Part shown: in pieces, positions 1 to 12,568 of the stretch
Layout: each line of letters starts with the position of its first letter
Numbering within the stretch: the stretch's first letter is position 1
Assembly (NCBI GenBank): GCA_019096065.1
Contig: JAGUCH010000003.1
Span: 2,108,001-2,172,000 of the forward strand
Direction of reading: 5' to 3'
DNA: 64,000 bases
Source: Paracyclopina nana
Lineage: Eukaryota; Arthropoda; Copepoda; Cyclopoida; Cyclopettidae
Notes under the pieces: model-generated
What the model was told of the DNA's origin: nothing
The model's database searches: none
Seen by the model: the letters and a program-made list of their open reading frames with translations, nothing else
Translations under genes and position numbers: made by a program

Positions 1-605
<605 letters not shown>

Positions 606-676
606 AATAAAATGTTAGTACAAATGTAATGTAGATTATAGTTTCCCCTTATGTGCATAAAGTACCATTACAAGCC

Positions 677-682
677 AATAAA
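677..682 (+). terminator. Polyadenylation signal AATAAA of the kinase gene
   Basis: AATAAA lies 72 bases after the kinase stop codon, the usual place for a poly(A) signal. Confidence 0.5.
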
Positions 683-1171
683 TCATCCTTCGTAAATTAA
701 GGCAAGCTTGCACTACATCAGTCCTTCAGTCTGTTTAGAAGTTGTGCTCTTGATCTTGTTTTCTGCTCATACATCAAATTGTTCTGCAATATAGTATGAG
801 CTCTAGTTATGACTAACAGGGTGACCCTATCAGCTGTTTTTTGTCAACTCTTTTATATTGCCCTGTTTACTCTGGGCCTTCCAGAAATAGCTAAATGAAA
901 TTCTTGCGAACTACTTGTGTTAGTCATTCAAATAAATTACCATAAATGATCAACTATGATAATTAGTAGTATCACCTTTCAATTCAGCTGGCTTGAAATT
1001 ACCTGCCACTTTTTGCACAAGCTTATGTAATTTTCCATATTATAAATGGCCATTGTAAAATTGATCAAAAAATGTTCATGGCTGGATGACTTTGGTGAGT
1101 CACCCAGTAAGGCATGAGTGCTCGGCTATGTAAGTTGCCTCATCTCTGCTTAACTATCAACATTCTCTAAA
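683..1171. other. Intergenic gap, kinase to PI-PLC gene
   Basis: AT-rich sequence with no ORF or repeat that I can support. It should hold the promoter of the downstream PI-PLC gene, but I see no clear TATA or initiator element. Confidence 0.4.
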
Positions 1172-2963
1172 ATGCAAAGTTTCTTCTTCGTCTTGCTCGT
1201 TTTCTTAAATGGGCAAGGTTTAATCAAGTGCAAGAAAATAAGGCATCGAAGAAGTGCAACAGGTAAAACTTGCTGTCAAAGCAGCTGAATTTATGGCAGT
1301 TACACCCAAAAAATGATGGTTTCCCTTTTAAGAGTGCTCGTCTGAAATCATTGAAGAGGAGGCCTCATTTCGAGTATTTTTGACTGTCAATGCCAAAGCT
1401 TCATATTCCTGGCAGGGCTCACTGGTTGAGCGAAAATTAGAGCTCAATTGGACCCCACCACCGGACCAAATTCAACCAGGTGATTGGGTTGGCCTTTTTA
1501 AAAGAAGGCCAAATGCACCTGCTGCAATATTGGCCAGGGTTAATGCCACTGTTGGCCAAGGCTACTTCAAAACCGAAGTTAGCTTTCCAAGGAATTCCCT
1601 AATGGGAATGAAGACTTTGAGGACAACTTGCCTGTATGGATTCATGATTGCCTACATTAGAGAGGATAGGTATGAAAAAATGATTGATCACTTTGTTACA
1701 CATAATTATGTGGATAATTGAGTGCACTTAAACCCAAATGCAATATTCATTCATTTTTCATGAGCAATGATTAAAATTTTTTTACAGGACTTTGAAGCTG
1801 AATTGCATGCGACTGAGGCCAAACTGGATGTTTGAGGATAGGCACTTAATTGGGGACATTCCTTTGCACGATCTCATGATACCTGGCACTCACAACTCTG
1901 GCATGTATGACCTAAATTTTGAGGTGAGACAGTTAAATGATATTTGCTTATTTGAGTTTTAATGGTTATGGGCTGAGCAAACATGCTTGAATACACAAAT
2001 CATTATTTTCAGAGATCTGACAGCTTGAATATTGTGAATAAATTTTCTGTCAATCAAGATGAGGATGTATGGAACCAACTTTTGTTTGGCATCAGATTTC
2101 TGGACCTCAGGATTGGCTACTATGAAAACACTCCCGAAAAGTTTTGGATTGTGCATGACTTCATCAAGAGAACACCCTTTTCTGAAGTCATCAATGATGT
2201 GCAGAGATTCATGAGAGCCACCAATGAAATTGTCATCATGGATTTCCATAGGTTTCACTACTAAGAGGATGTGCTAAAATACTCGTTATTTCAATTTTGC
2301 TTTTTCCAGGTTTCCAACTGGTTTTGACGACAAAAATGGGCCGTCACAAGTGCACGCAGACCTTCAAAGATACGTTCGAAATGAGCTTGGGGATTTCATG
2401 GCTCCAGATGTGCTTGGCTTGAATGTCACTCCAAATGAATTGTGGGGCTTGAACAAAACCTTGCTGGTCACTTATGCTCATGGTTCAACAACAGAGGCAA
2501 GCAATGTTTTTTGGCCTGAAGTGAAGCATGTTTGGGGTAACCAAAGAACCACAGAAGGCCTTAGAGCCTTTTTATCAGGTACTTAAAGATGAACCATTTT
2601 AATTTTCTTAAGGTTAATGCATTCTTTGAGCAACAGAATCAATGAGCTTACACAAGTGGGCCAGATTTCCATGGGCAGCCATGAGTCATTTGACACCTAC
2701 TCACCTTGATGTATTTCTCAACATAAATGAAGGCCTGAGAGAGCTCAGTGATGCCATCGCAAGAAATGTAAGCACTACTTTCAACTAGATTTTTTATTAA
2801 CACTTGAATTGTCTAGCTTACCATGTGGTACAGAGATGATTGGTGGAATACTGCAAATATTGTGGCCACAGATTTCTTCTTGGGAAATAATGTCATAGAA
2901 GAGTCAATAATTGCCAATAAGAGGCGAAAACAATGTAAGCGAATGTCAAGATCATTGTGGTAG
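1172..2963 (+). CDS. Secreted PI-PLC X-domain (PLCXD-like) protein
   Basis: The start ATG at 1172 opens a hydrophobic signal peptide (MQSFFFVLLVFLNGQG). The following exons begin near 1333, 1788, 2012, 2310, 2636 and 2820, and all join in phase. After an N-terminal beta-rich region of about 120 residues comes the X-domain: MIPGTHNSG with the first catalytic His, LRIGYY, then WIVHDF with the second His, and EIVIMDFHRF. The C-terminal half has the WAAMSHLTP and DDWWNTANIVATDFF segments seen in PLCXD proteins. There is no Y domain, C2 or PH domain, so this is not a classical PLC. The family is small and related to bacterial PI-PLC; known PLCXD proteins cleave phosphoinositides. Secretion is inferred from the signal peptide. 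The protein ends at TAG 2961-2963. Confidence 0.85.
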
Positions 2964-4239
2964 CGTGTGATAATCTTTTGCTGAATATACATAATGCCTA
3001 ATTAGGCTTTTTTCAGTTCTAGCTAGCGTTGTGATCTTATTGATAAAACCTGAATTGCTAGGCATATTTGCCAAGTGGTCTATCAAGATATGGCTTTAAG
3101 CTTCTACTTAAGCTGCCTCAATTATTGGTAATCTAGGGGGGCAACAAGTAGCATGAAAGATTGATATAAATGAGTTGCAATTGAATATTCTGTCTATGTC
3201 AAAAAACTGCTGCCCTACCAGAATATTGCCTCTACAGCAATTGCAAATGATTCTAGATTAAAATGTTAGATGTTTCTTAACTTTTTCGGAACCAGCACAA
3301 TTTCCAGTAACTGTTGGGCTATTAGCGCACACATTTATTTTAAAAGTGAAACGTTTTGCTTGTGTACCCTTTTTAGTAAGCAAGCTTGAATTTTTGGCTT
3401 TGATTATTCATTGAAATAGATCTCAAAGGAGAGTTAAGTTTTGGAATATTGTGGGCCCTATGACTTCATTGTAAGCGAGAAATCCCGTGAATTCTTGAAG
3501 CAATTTTAAAACTCCGTTTCAGGAGAGCTGGTCTAAAAGCTTAACTTGAAGACTATTTTCAAAATATTTAGGGCAGCATTAATCAAGACATGAAATTGCG
3601 AATAATTGCTGCGTGAAGCTCTTCCATTTTTAATGACATTATTATGTAAAATTAGTGTCAATTGAGGTACCTCTTTTATTTTTACTTTTCTTTATTTGCC
3701 AATCCAACGGTAAATCACAGGCGTCTTCGTGCATGAAAAAAATATTGGAACCCTTCAGCGACTGGACGCATTATAATAAATTGCGAAGACTTAGATACTG
3801 AATTAATGAACGAATAGTGCTTGTACGCATAATTGTGTTTCACTCCGCTTTATAGATAATGAATTGTTTTTAAACAAAGCACAAAAAATCCAAATATTTG
3901 GCTTCATGGTTGTATGCACAAATATGCATTCATGGCCTCCTTCCCTAAGAACATAAGTAACTTCAGCAGAATGCAGTACATTAATATCAGCTTCTTGAAA
4001 AAGCTATTTACAAATTAGCTGTTTGAAGAGCTCATTTTTGTGTTGATTTATGTAGCTTTTGTCCATCATACGCAATTAAAGCATCAAAAATGAATGTTCA
4101 TGCTATATAATAATAGCCTTGCATGCCTAGATGGCCTTGAATTATTTATAGGTGGGGTCGGCCATAACGGTAGAATAGCATTAATTGAGGCACTTCAACG
4201 TGTGTAAGAAGCCCAGTAAGAAAGCATTTCTCAAGCTCA
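2964..4239. other. Intergenic region, no feature found
   Basis: About 1.3 kb of AT-rich sequence between the PI-PLC gene and the gustatory receptor. It has no open frame of note, no RNA gene and no obvious repeat. The receptor promoter should be at the right end. Confidence 0.4.
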
Positions 4240-5457
4240 ATGGTTGCCATTCACAGCGTTCTTTTTCGACTCAAGCCATTTTTTGGAGCTCTCTCCACGA
4301 CTGGATTTTTCCCATGCCAGTTTGTGGAAGATGAGAATGGGAAGACCATCTTGAAACCAGCCAATGCTGTTTTGATGGTTGCAAAATTAGCCATGCTCAT
4401 GCTCATGAGTATTGGAGTCTTGGCATTAAGCATTTGGAATTTGTCAAAGCAACTGGAAGCAGAAGGAGCCTTTGGAGTGAAGGATTTTTTCGAGGGCTAC
4501 TTGAAGGCATCTAGAGGAGTCACAGATACAGCTGCGCTTGTCACACCTTGGGTGATGAGCACGTTCTCGTTTTTTGTCATGACAGCTGTGCTCATCGCTG
4601 ATCATAGGGAATTCTTGCCCCAATATGAGGCATTTTTGTCCGAACATTTGCCCCACCAAGTCATGTTACATCAGTCAATCAAAGATGTGATCAAATCCAT
4701 CGTGATGTAAGCTCAAAGGAAACGGATAGGCATTATCAAAATAAGCTGAATTAATTTCAGAACACTTATGGGATGTCACGGAGCTACTATGGTTTTCATG
4801 GGAGTTTTGAGTGTGATTGCCAGTGAAGCTGTCAATTTGCCTGTAGTGCATGGGATTTTTGTGGCTGTTGGACTGCTGATGATTGGCATGGTGATTGTCA
4901 ATCCTATGATTATTGGTCATGAAATGTTCAACTCTGAAGTCATCACTTTGAAAGCCTGGGCCAAAACTTTCCTCATGGTCCATGACAGACTTTCCTTTAT
5001 TCAACTGTGCAAGCCCTATGTGAGAGCAATCAAAATGATGAATGTCATGTTTTCAAGCACAAATTTCTTGCTCACTTTGATGTACTCCATTGGAGCCATT
5101 GCTACTTTGTACAGATCCACTTCACTTGTCATTGGCAATTATGAGTGGGAATTCAAGCAGGTTCTGCTGGCTTTCTGCAATGTGTCCTTTGGCTTCACCA
5201 TGACTTATTGGCTGTACGACATTATAATCACCTCACAAAGTCTGGTTGACGAGAATGAGTCAATACTAGAGCACATTGAGGATCACATGGGCTGGTCTGA
5301 AGATCCAGAAATTGCCAAGCTAGTCAGTAGTCTTGAGAAATTTGAAGGTTTTTCTGGCCTCAAATACTTCACCTTGAACAAATCATTATGGACTGGCATC
5401 ACAGCCAACTTCATCACATACATCATCATCCTTGTTCAATTCTCAGCATCAGAATGA
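4240..5457 (+). CDS. Gustatory receptor family (7tm_7) protein
   Basis: Two exons (4240-4706 and 4761-5457) split by a 54-bp intron give 387 residues, the usual length for insect-type gustatory receptors. Hydrophobic segments suit a seven-pass topology. The C-terminal helix reads TYIIILVQF, which fits the family signature TYhhhhhQF in TM7; this is the main evidence. Upstream of it is the charged intracellular loop expected in this family. Known members form tetrameric ligand-gated cation channels with an intracellular N-terminus and sense tastants or other small molecules. The ligand cannot be told from sequence. It is a single copy here, and its 3' end lies 56 bp from the convergent TRMT44 gene. 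Confidence 0.85.
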
Positions 5458-5513
5458 ACTTCACCATTGCAATTTTTTTAGCACTGAATGTATTACAATG
5501 TTACCAAATATTA

Positions 5514-7220
5514 CTACAATTTATGAATCCAAAAGCAGTCCTCATTTGCAGGGCAGCCCTGAGGATGATTGTTACAGAACCAACAAGGCTTGGTTTTTCT
5601 GAACTTTTCAGGGTTGCTTGAAGGCCTCTTCTTTCCTAAGCTGAAACTGTCCTTTGATGGGTGTCTCAATCTCACCATTCCTTTGTCAACTATGAAGATG
5701 TTATTGAAATTCCTCAGCAATGTCTGAAGCCCTCCACATTCACTTTTGAGCTCTTTGAGCAGCCCTGGGCTCAATATTGATCCAGAAATATCACTTAAAT
5801 GTAGCTGCCCCCCTGGGTTCCAAGAACTTTGACAATCTGTCAACTTGAGTAGCCCTTGAACAATAAGATCAATTATTCTGTTGACCACACTACAAGGTAA
5901 TTTAGTGCAATTTTTCACTTGCTCCTCAGGGGCTCTAGGCACAAATTGTTGCTTTGTCAGGTTGTCAATGAACCCTTCTTTTTCTCCTTGATCACAATAA
6001 ATGCCAACAAAACAAGTTCTCTTAGTTGATGGGATCCTTAGTTTGTCCTCAGCAACTTCAAAGCCACAATTTTGGCCAATTTCAAAAATGTGGTCTAGAT
6101 AGTCTCTATATTGAGATTTGTCAGTGGTGGTCCTCTGGAACTTTCCAAAAAAGTCAAAGGCACAGCAAGGTAGTAAGAAATAGCTGGATTTAGCCATCTT
6201 TGCCATCACTGGAATCCAAGGGGTCAATTCATCAGAATGATTACCAATCAGCCATTCATAGCGGCTCAATGATGCATCAGCCTTGGCCTCAACAGTTTCA
6301 ACTCTACACAAAATTGTCCAGTTTAAAGCAAAATTGTTAAAATAGATGAATTGTTACCTTAGGTCTGACCCATTTTGCCTGAAGAAATTCCAAATTTTTC
6401 TTTTTCTTATGTCCAAACCAACTCCTCCAGGTACTCCTTCTTTGCTTAAAATGTACACAAGTAGACCATTGCCACATCCAAGATCCACAAAAGACTTGGG
6501 CATTCCATGCTTCCTCCATATGAGCAACAAATAAGTAGCTATGCCAAGATCTTCATGGATGAACTTGTCTGCATTGGTTGATTCTGAATGCCAAGCTTGG
6601 AGTATGGTGCTGAAATGCCTCTCCTTCAGCTCATTGTACAATGATGTGTAGTCATCTATGGAGACTTGTCTCAACGAGCCAACCAATGCTTGATCACCAA
6701 TCTTCTCTTGGCACCATTGAACAATTTTTTTACCCACTTGTCTCCTTAGCCAAGGCAGAGGGCTGTGGTCATTGGCAAGAAGCTCCAATTTCCCATCAGA
6801 AAATGCCTTCCAAGCATAGCCTTCAGTTTTTGCTTTTAATGGAAAAATGACAGCTTAGGCATAGTCTGGATTGAAGCTCCAGATGACTATATCAACAATG
6901 CTAGGCTGATTTTTCTTAAATATCAACTTCCTTTTTAACAGGATGTACCCTACAAAGGGTTTCTTTTCTATGTATTCATCAAGTCCTCCAGTTATTTCAC
7001 TTTCTGACTTCTCCAGAGATTCAATGTTTAGGTCAGCAGCCTTGACTTTATTCAAGATGACAGCTCCAGATAATCTTTTATCCACCAATTGGGGTCTGGC
7101 GATTATCAGTTCGATGGCAGCTCCAAAATCACTCAAATTACCTTCAAACTGGAAGCTTTCCACTATTTTGCCCTCATGCTCCTGCATTGTTTTGAATTTT
7201 GATGTTTGTTTTGATTTCAT
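5514..7220 (-). CDS. tRNA (uracil-2'-O-)-methyltransferase, TRMT44-like, with an in-frame stop
   Basis: It reads right to left from ATG 7220-7218. The middle part has the SAM-binding motif DLGCGNGLLVYIL followed by GVGLDIRKRKIW, then after an intron (about 6304-6356) WLIGNHSDELTPWIPV, a LPCCAFDFFG block, RIPSTKR and ECGGLQTLLRN. The C-terminus is a CCCH-type zinc finger (KPCWFCNNHPQGCPANEDCFWIH). This order matches eukaryotic TRMT44/Trm44, which makes 2'-O-methyluridine in the tRNA-Ser variable-arm region in the cytoplasm. Oddity: residues up to PDYA and from EGYAWKAFSDGK are in the same frame but separated by TAA near 6855. I find no convincing short GT-AG intron around it. A cryptic intron, a sequence error or a disabling mutation are all possible. 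The family call is strong. Confidence 0.85.
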
Positions 7221-7539
7221 AGTTCGCGGCTCGGCCACGTGGCGCGCTGTCAACAATTAAACTGTACTACTGAGACCGCCCTCTTTCCGCCTCAGTTAGT
7301 CAGTTACTCAGAAACAGAATCATTTTGTCAGTTCAAGATACTAACCGACTAATTTGCAAGGTGTTCCGCTCATTTTGAGGGTAGTTTTGCAAAACTGATG
7401 CAATTTGACTTCTGGAAGGTGAAAGCTTTCTACACCCTAATTTTTGGACCAATCAAAATTGGAGCTCAGGAAGATTTCATCAGACAGTGTTAGTCAGTAT
7501 AACTCAGTTGTGTATTCAATTTCAGCCCAAGTAGACATC

Positions 7540-7683
7540 ATGTCTAGAGTGATTTTGTGCAAACTTGGCAAGTTTGGCGATTTGGTGAAGGTGTTTGACA
7601 GAACTACTAATCACACCATCACGTTGCCAATGACAAACAGCCAACAGCAGCAAGATAACTCAAGATTTGTGAGCATAGCTTGA
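7540..7683 (+). CDS. Possible short coding exon, unknown
   Basis: An open frame starting at ATG 7540 follows a sequence resembling a splice acceptor (ending near 7526) and encodes about 47 residues (MSRVILCKLGKFGDLV...). A GTGAGC donor-like sequence near its end could splice it onward. It lies in the 660-bp space between the divergent TRMT44 gene and the first 7TM receptor. It could be a 5' exon of the receptor gene, but I could not find a phase-consistent join. I recognise no family, and it may be chance. Confidence 0.2.
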   Translation: MSRVILCKLGKFGDLVKVFDRTTNHTITLPMTNSQQQQDNSRFVSIA

Positions 7684-7877
7684 ATCGAATTGCTTTATGT
7701 AAGAGCTGAGTTTGCATCTTATAAGCGAATGGAGCTAGACTTTTCAAGAGCAACAAACCTCTTATGAAAGCTACTGCAAATATGATGGTTTAAAAGGCTA
7801 CTTTTGTGGATATTTTACCTAGCTTTTTTGGAATGAGGCCCCTTGGTTAGTCTGCCTTGAGCCAGTACAGCAGAAAC

Positions 7878-9412
7878 ATGTCACAAAACTTAAGCCAAAT
7901 TTGTTGGATAGAACCTGCCAAAGATCCAGGATTTGAGCATAGCTTTGCTACTAAAATTATCATAACAGTCATAGCTTCATTCAGTGCTATTTCTGCCATG
8001 ATAGTTCAGAAAAATATCTACAAGCTGCTGCAAAGGAAGACTGGTAGGGGTATCAATAGGTTCATGATTATCTATAGCATCATGCTTTTTTACATTATCC
8101 CACTTTCTTATGGGTACTTGACTCTGACTGCATGGGTCAAGGCACCATACCACTACATTAGCACCTATGGATGCTATGTGGTTGCTTATTCAAGTTCTTT
8201 CACTGAGTATTTTGCTCACAGCTATACCTTTTTCATTTCATTGTTCAGGTATTTGTGTGTCAATCAAAGCTCACAGCTCACTAAATTCAACATAGGAGAC
8301 AAGGTAAAAGGATTTTATTCTCTAAATCAGAAGTTACAATCTAATATTTTAAGGAGCTTGGCCTTGCTCTGCCTGCTGCACAAGCCTTGATTTCAGTTGC
8401 ATACACTTTGGCATCATTGCAACCTTCATCTCCTGAATCTTACGAGCCCGTCCTGAAGTGCTTGGGTAAAGATACACCTTTATTTTTCTATTATGACTAC
8501 TTCATTGAAGGAGGGCACAAAAGAAAGAAACAGTATTGTGCCATAGAAAATGTATTTGGGAGGTATACTTGTTATGGCACGCTTGGCTTGGCCTTGTTCA
8601 TTGGGAGCAATGCATGTGAGGTTTTTTTCTTGGGCAGTATCATGTACTCCATGAAGCAGCAGTTTGTTTCTGTGTCTCACATGCTGAGCCCAGGAGCAAG
8701 AGAGCAAAGAAGGAGGTGATTATTTCAAAGTAGTGTTATGCAAAAATAGGACTAGTTTAGTTTTTTGGTTTGGGTTTGGTTAGTGAAATTAGGACCCTAT
8801 TAATGTTTATGAATACGAAAAATTGGAATAGGTTTGGTTAAACAGCTTTTCACTTAAGAAAGTTGAGGCTGTGTCTTTTGCATAAAAAAGATGGTTTCAA
8901 AATAGCAAAAAAAAAAAAAAATGAAATATCAAAAAGTGAGCCTTAAAGCTATTTTGTTCTGTATCTCTGGAATTAATTTACAGACAGCACCAATTTGGAA
9001 AGATACAAACCTAATCTTTCCTTCAATCGAAATTGGAACACTGAACAATTCTTGGTTTTAGAGTTATGTTCCTCTAAACTAGTCATATTTTATTGCTTAA
9101 CACTATCTAGTTAGCTTGAAAGGAAAAGCTTTTGAAAGCCGAGATACTTTTTACAGGGAAAATGGAACTGTTTTTGCCATCACCTTTTGGCAATGGATTG
9201 TGGAAGTATTCGCCAGTATCTTGTGGGTATTTAGTGTCTACATTCGTGGACACAACAGACTGCTTGATCATTCATTTGCACTTATTTTTTATGGAATTTA
9301 TGAAATTGTTGTCCCATCTTTTTCGTTCCTGGCTGATGAATCATTCAGGACTGCTCTTCACCAGAAAGGAATTTTAAAAGCAATTTGGCTGGCGATGACA
9401 CAATCGTATTAG
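7878..9412 (+). CDS. Orphan seven-transmembrane receptor, tandem copy 1
   Basis: Exons 7878-8303, 8354-8715 and 9157-9412 join in phase to about 347 residues. Hydrophobic stretches give seven segments. TM1 is near residues 20-40, and TM3 ends in FRYLCV, a degenerate form of the GPCR DRY box. TM7 runs into SFSFLADESFRTAL with a short tail of about 20 residues. Extracellular loop 2 is long and has cysteines that could pair with the Cys at the top of TM3. The fold resembles a rhodopsin-class GPCR, but I do not recognise the subfamily and cannot name a ligand. An earlier TTG-initiated reading is possible, but the first ATG is at 7878. A poly(A) signal follows at 9501. Confidence 0.75.
8716..9156 (+). 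other. Enlarged second intron of 7TM copy 1 (about 350 bp extra)
   Basis: This intron is 441 bp, while the matching intron in copy 2 is 86 bp. The extra DNA holds an A-tract near 8911-8924 and is AT-rich, with no ORF. Either an element inserted in copy 1 after the duplication or copy 2 lost sequence. The A-tract hints at a small retroposed insertion, but I found no target duplication. Confidence 0.5.
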
Positions 9413-9500
9413 TTTGTCAAGTCTTCACTGGGAACAACTGCTGAAATTGTACCTTTATGTATACTTTTCGCAATTGCAATGTGAATCACAAATATATGTG

Positions 9501-9506
9501 AATAAA
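9501..9506 (+). terminator. Polyadenylation signal of 7TM copy 1
   Basis: AATAAA lies 89 bases after the stop codon. In copy 2 the equivalent site reads GAAAAAAA, so the canonical hexamer is lost there. Confidence 0.5.
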
Positions 9507-9876
9507 ATTGGTCTCCTATTTTCCATTTTCACTTAGCTACATTAAAATATGCTTAAGCTAGGCTTGCCTTTAGTGACGCCAAAAAAAGCACTCAACATGA
9601 TTTGGAAAAGCCAAATACTGTGCTTTAAAAATTGTTGGAGCTTTCAAGCCAGCTTTTGCTTTCTGAAATAGGTGAAAATCTTGCTTGCTAACAATGAAGT
9701 GGTTGCTACGAAAGAAGTGGAGCCAAGTTTTTCCTTAACTTTTCAAGAGCAACAATCCTCTTATGAAGGCTACTGCAAATATGATGGTTTAAAAGGCTAC
9801 TTTTGTTGAGATTTTACCTAGCTTTTTTGGAATGAGGCCCCTTGGTTAGTCTGCCTTGAGCCAGAACAGCGGAAAC

Positions 9877-11054
9877 ATGTCACAAAACTTAAGCCAAATT
9901 TGTTGGATAGAACCTGCCAAAGATCCAGGATTTGAGCATAGCTTAGCTACTAAAATTGTCATAACAATCATAGCTTCATTCAGTGCTATTTCTGCCATGA
10001 TAGTTCAGAAAAATATCTACAAGCTGCTGCAAAGGAAGACTGGTAGGGGTATCAATAGGTTCATGATAATCTATAGCTTCTTGCTCTTTTTCAATATCCC
10101 AAGATCGTATGGGTACTTGACTTTAACTGCATGGGTCAAAGCACCATACCACTACATTAGCACCTATGGATGCTATGTGGTTGCTTATTCAAGTTCTTTT
10201 TCTGAGTATTTTGCTCACAGCTATACCTTTTTCATTTCATTGTTCAGATATTTGTGTGTCAATCAAAGCTCACAACTCACTAAATACAACATAGGAGACA
10301 AGGTAAAAATAATTTATAATGCTAACAAGAAAGCTAAACTTTTACATTAGGAGCTTGGCATTGTGCTGCCTGCTGCACAAGCCTTGATTTCAGTTGCATA
10401 CACTTTGGCATCATTGCAACCTTCATCTCCTGAATCTTACGAGCCCATACTGAAGTGTTTGGGTAAAGATACACCTCTATTTTTCGATTATGATTATTTC
10501 ATTGATGGAGGGCACAAAAGAAAAAAGCAGTATTGTGCCATCGAAAATGTATTTGGGAGATATACTTGTTATGGCACACTTACCTTGGCCTTGTTCATTG
10601 GGAGCAATTTATGTGAGGCTTTTTTCTTGGGCAGTATCATGTACTCCATGAAGCAGCAGTTTGTTTCTGTGTCTCACATGCTGAGCCCAGGAGCAAGAGA
10701 GCAAAGAAGGAGGTGATTATTTTTCATTGCAGAATTCATGCTAACTACCAATTTAGCATTAAAGGAAAAGCTTTTGACATAAAAAACACTTAATGCAGGG
10801 AAAATGGAACTGTTTTTGCCATCACCTTTTGGCAATGGGTTGTGGAAATATTCACTAGCATCTTGTGGGTATTCAGTGTCTACATTCGTGGCCATAACAG
10901 GCTACTGGACCATTCAATCGCGCTGGTTTTTATGGGAATTTATGAAATTGTTGTCCCATCTTTTTCTTTCCTGGCTGATGAATCATTCAGGACTGCTCTT
11001 CACCAGAAAGGAATTTTAAAAGCAATTTGGCTGGCGATGACACAATCGTATTAG
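9877..11054 (+). CDS. Orphan seven-transmembrane receptor, tandem copy 2
   Basis: Exons 9877-10302, 10351-10712 and 10799-11054 have the same lengths as in copy 1 and join in the same phases, giving about 347 residues. Substitutions relative to copy 1 cluster in and near TM2 (for example FLLFFNIPRS against IMLFYIIPLS) and in the loop before TM5, while TM7 and the tail are almost unchanged. No frameshift or stop is present, so both copies look functional. As for copy 1, it is GPCR-like with a degenerate DRY box and no recognised subfamily. The poly(A) hexamer of copy 1 is mutated here. Confidence 0.75.
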
Positions 11055-11463
11055 TTTGTCAAGTGTTCACTGGGAACAAAAACTGAAAATGTACCTATAT
11101 GTATACTTTTCACGATTGCAATGTGAATCACTAATATATGTGAAAAAAATTGGTCTCCTTTTTTTCATTTTCATTTAGCTACATTAAAATATGCTTAAGC
11201 CTTTAGTGACACAAAAAAAGCACTCAACATGATTTTAAAAAGCCAAATACTGTGCTTAAAAAAATTGTTGGAGCTTTCAAGCTAGCCAAGAGGGCCTCAA
11301 GAAACTTAACTGGCAATTTATGAGTATGCTTTTCAATTTGTCTCTGTTTCATTTCTTAGGCTTATTTCTGAAAAAAGTACTACCCACCTTAGCTTAATCT
11401 ACTGCCTGATTACTGGCATTTCGTCAAGTGTGAAAAGCTTTGCGCATGAAGCAATTTTCTTGA
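11055..11463. other. 3' flank of the duplication, no gene
   Basis: The first half is the end of the duplicated unit. The rest shows no feature beyond an ordinary AT-rich spacer. Confidence 0.4.
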
Positions 11464-11718
11464 AAGTCCTGAAATCCCAAGTCTTCGAGTCGTGTCAACA
11501 GAGTGAAACTCGATTTGGCAACCAATTCAAGCCTGTCGCCGAAAATAGAACCAAGTCTAGGAGGAACTTCCAGTCTATTGAGCCTTTTGAGTAACGAGGC
11601 CTCGAAAAATCAGCCACAGAAGAAAGGTCAACAACATGGATGGCCTTCTTCACCAAAAGGATTTCTTATCACTGAGGATTTGGCAAAAGGAATCATTTCT
11701 GCGGAAACCGGCAGCCAG
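11464..11718 (+). CDS. Candidate 5' exon of the ERR gene (extended N-terminus)
   Basis: This frame is open from 11464 and has no ATG, so it would be an internal exon. It encodes a Ser/Pro/Lys-rich stretch including SPKIEPSLGG and SLLSLLSNEAS, and ends with an excellent donor CAG|GTAAGA at phase 0. The next acceptor that fits is at 18199: the exon there reads on in the same phase through [11 protein letters not shown] into the known ERR exon chain. The composition suits the disordered A/B region of a nuclear receptor. The first coding exon and its ATG are not found. The call rests on phase and composition, not homology, so it is tentative. Confidence 0.4.
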
Positions 11719-12568
11719 GTAAGACTATAAAGAGGAAAATCACTTGGCAATTTTAGAGTGTGCTCTAAGTATCAACAGTTAAGTCTGCACAAACTTGCTT
11801 CATCTATTGAGAGCCTTTAAGATAGGGAAAGGATTACATCTACACGTGCGCAGTAAGCTTATAGAGGGCTTAGCATCATCAACATAAAAACCTTTACTGT
11901 GAGTCTAGTATATGCCTGTATTTAGAGTAATATTCCTACTTGGGGATTTGTATTGGCGCTTTAGAAGTCCAAGACCAAACGCTGCTGTTCCCTTTTGTGC
12001 TAATATTTTACCTTCCAGTTATTTTTGATAAGCTATGACTAATGTAATTTACTCAACTTGTCTGATTTGAGTAATGAGCTCAAAAAGATCCTTTTTGAAT
12101 TATTTCTACTGCTACAATCCCTGTATCGTGTTAGCTAATGCTAAAACGTAGCTTTTAGGCTAGTGCATTTGCCACATGTTGATGCAATTGCAGGAGAGCT
12201 TTTTAAAGCCTTTTTATAGTTCTACCCTCGTTTTTTCTGTAGTAAGATATCTTAAGCACCTATTAACTGCAGCTGTTTCTCTTTCCCTAGCATAGGATTA
12301 AATTCAAGGCTGATGGTTCAAGGCCAAAGGGCGTAGCCAAATTGTGGCAGTCGTGGATTTTAAATGGCCTTTCTCTTCGGTGTTAAATTCAAACAGAAAA
12401 AAGCTGTTTTGTCTTCCTCGAAAGCAGAATCGTATACTTTCCTCAGATTTTGGGCTGCCCAAAACTTTTTAAATTAGTCAACTTTCTGAATCTTCTTATT
12501 CCAAAAAGAGAAGTAGAGCAAATCATACGTAGTACAATGCAAGCATGTTGCCTGCTTTCATTATTGCT
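11719..12568. other. Spacer between candidate ERR exon and the beta-glucosidase 3' end
   Basis: No coding sequence or RNA gene was seen here. If the exon at 11464 is real, this is the start of a long ERR intron. Confidence 0.35.

Larger units (their letters stand above)
7738..11290 (+). repeat. Tandem segmental duplication carrying two 7TM receptor genes
   Basis: Sequence from about 7738 to 9660 is repeated at about 9738 to 11290. The match begins upstream of the start codons (shared CTTATGAA...TACTGCAAATATGATGG flank) and runs past the stop codons (shared GCACTCAACATGATTT... and GGAGCTTTCAAGC). Each unit contains a complete three-exon gene. Copy 1 carries a larger second intron (8716-9156, versus 10713-10798). 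The high identity of coding and flanking DNA indicates a recent event. Confidence 0.9.
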
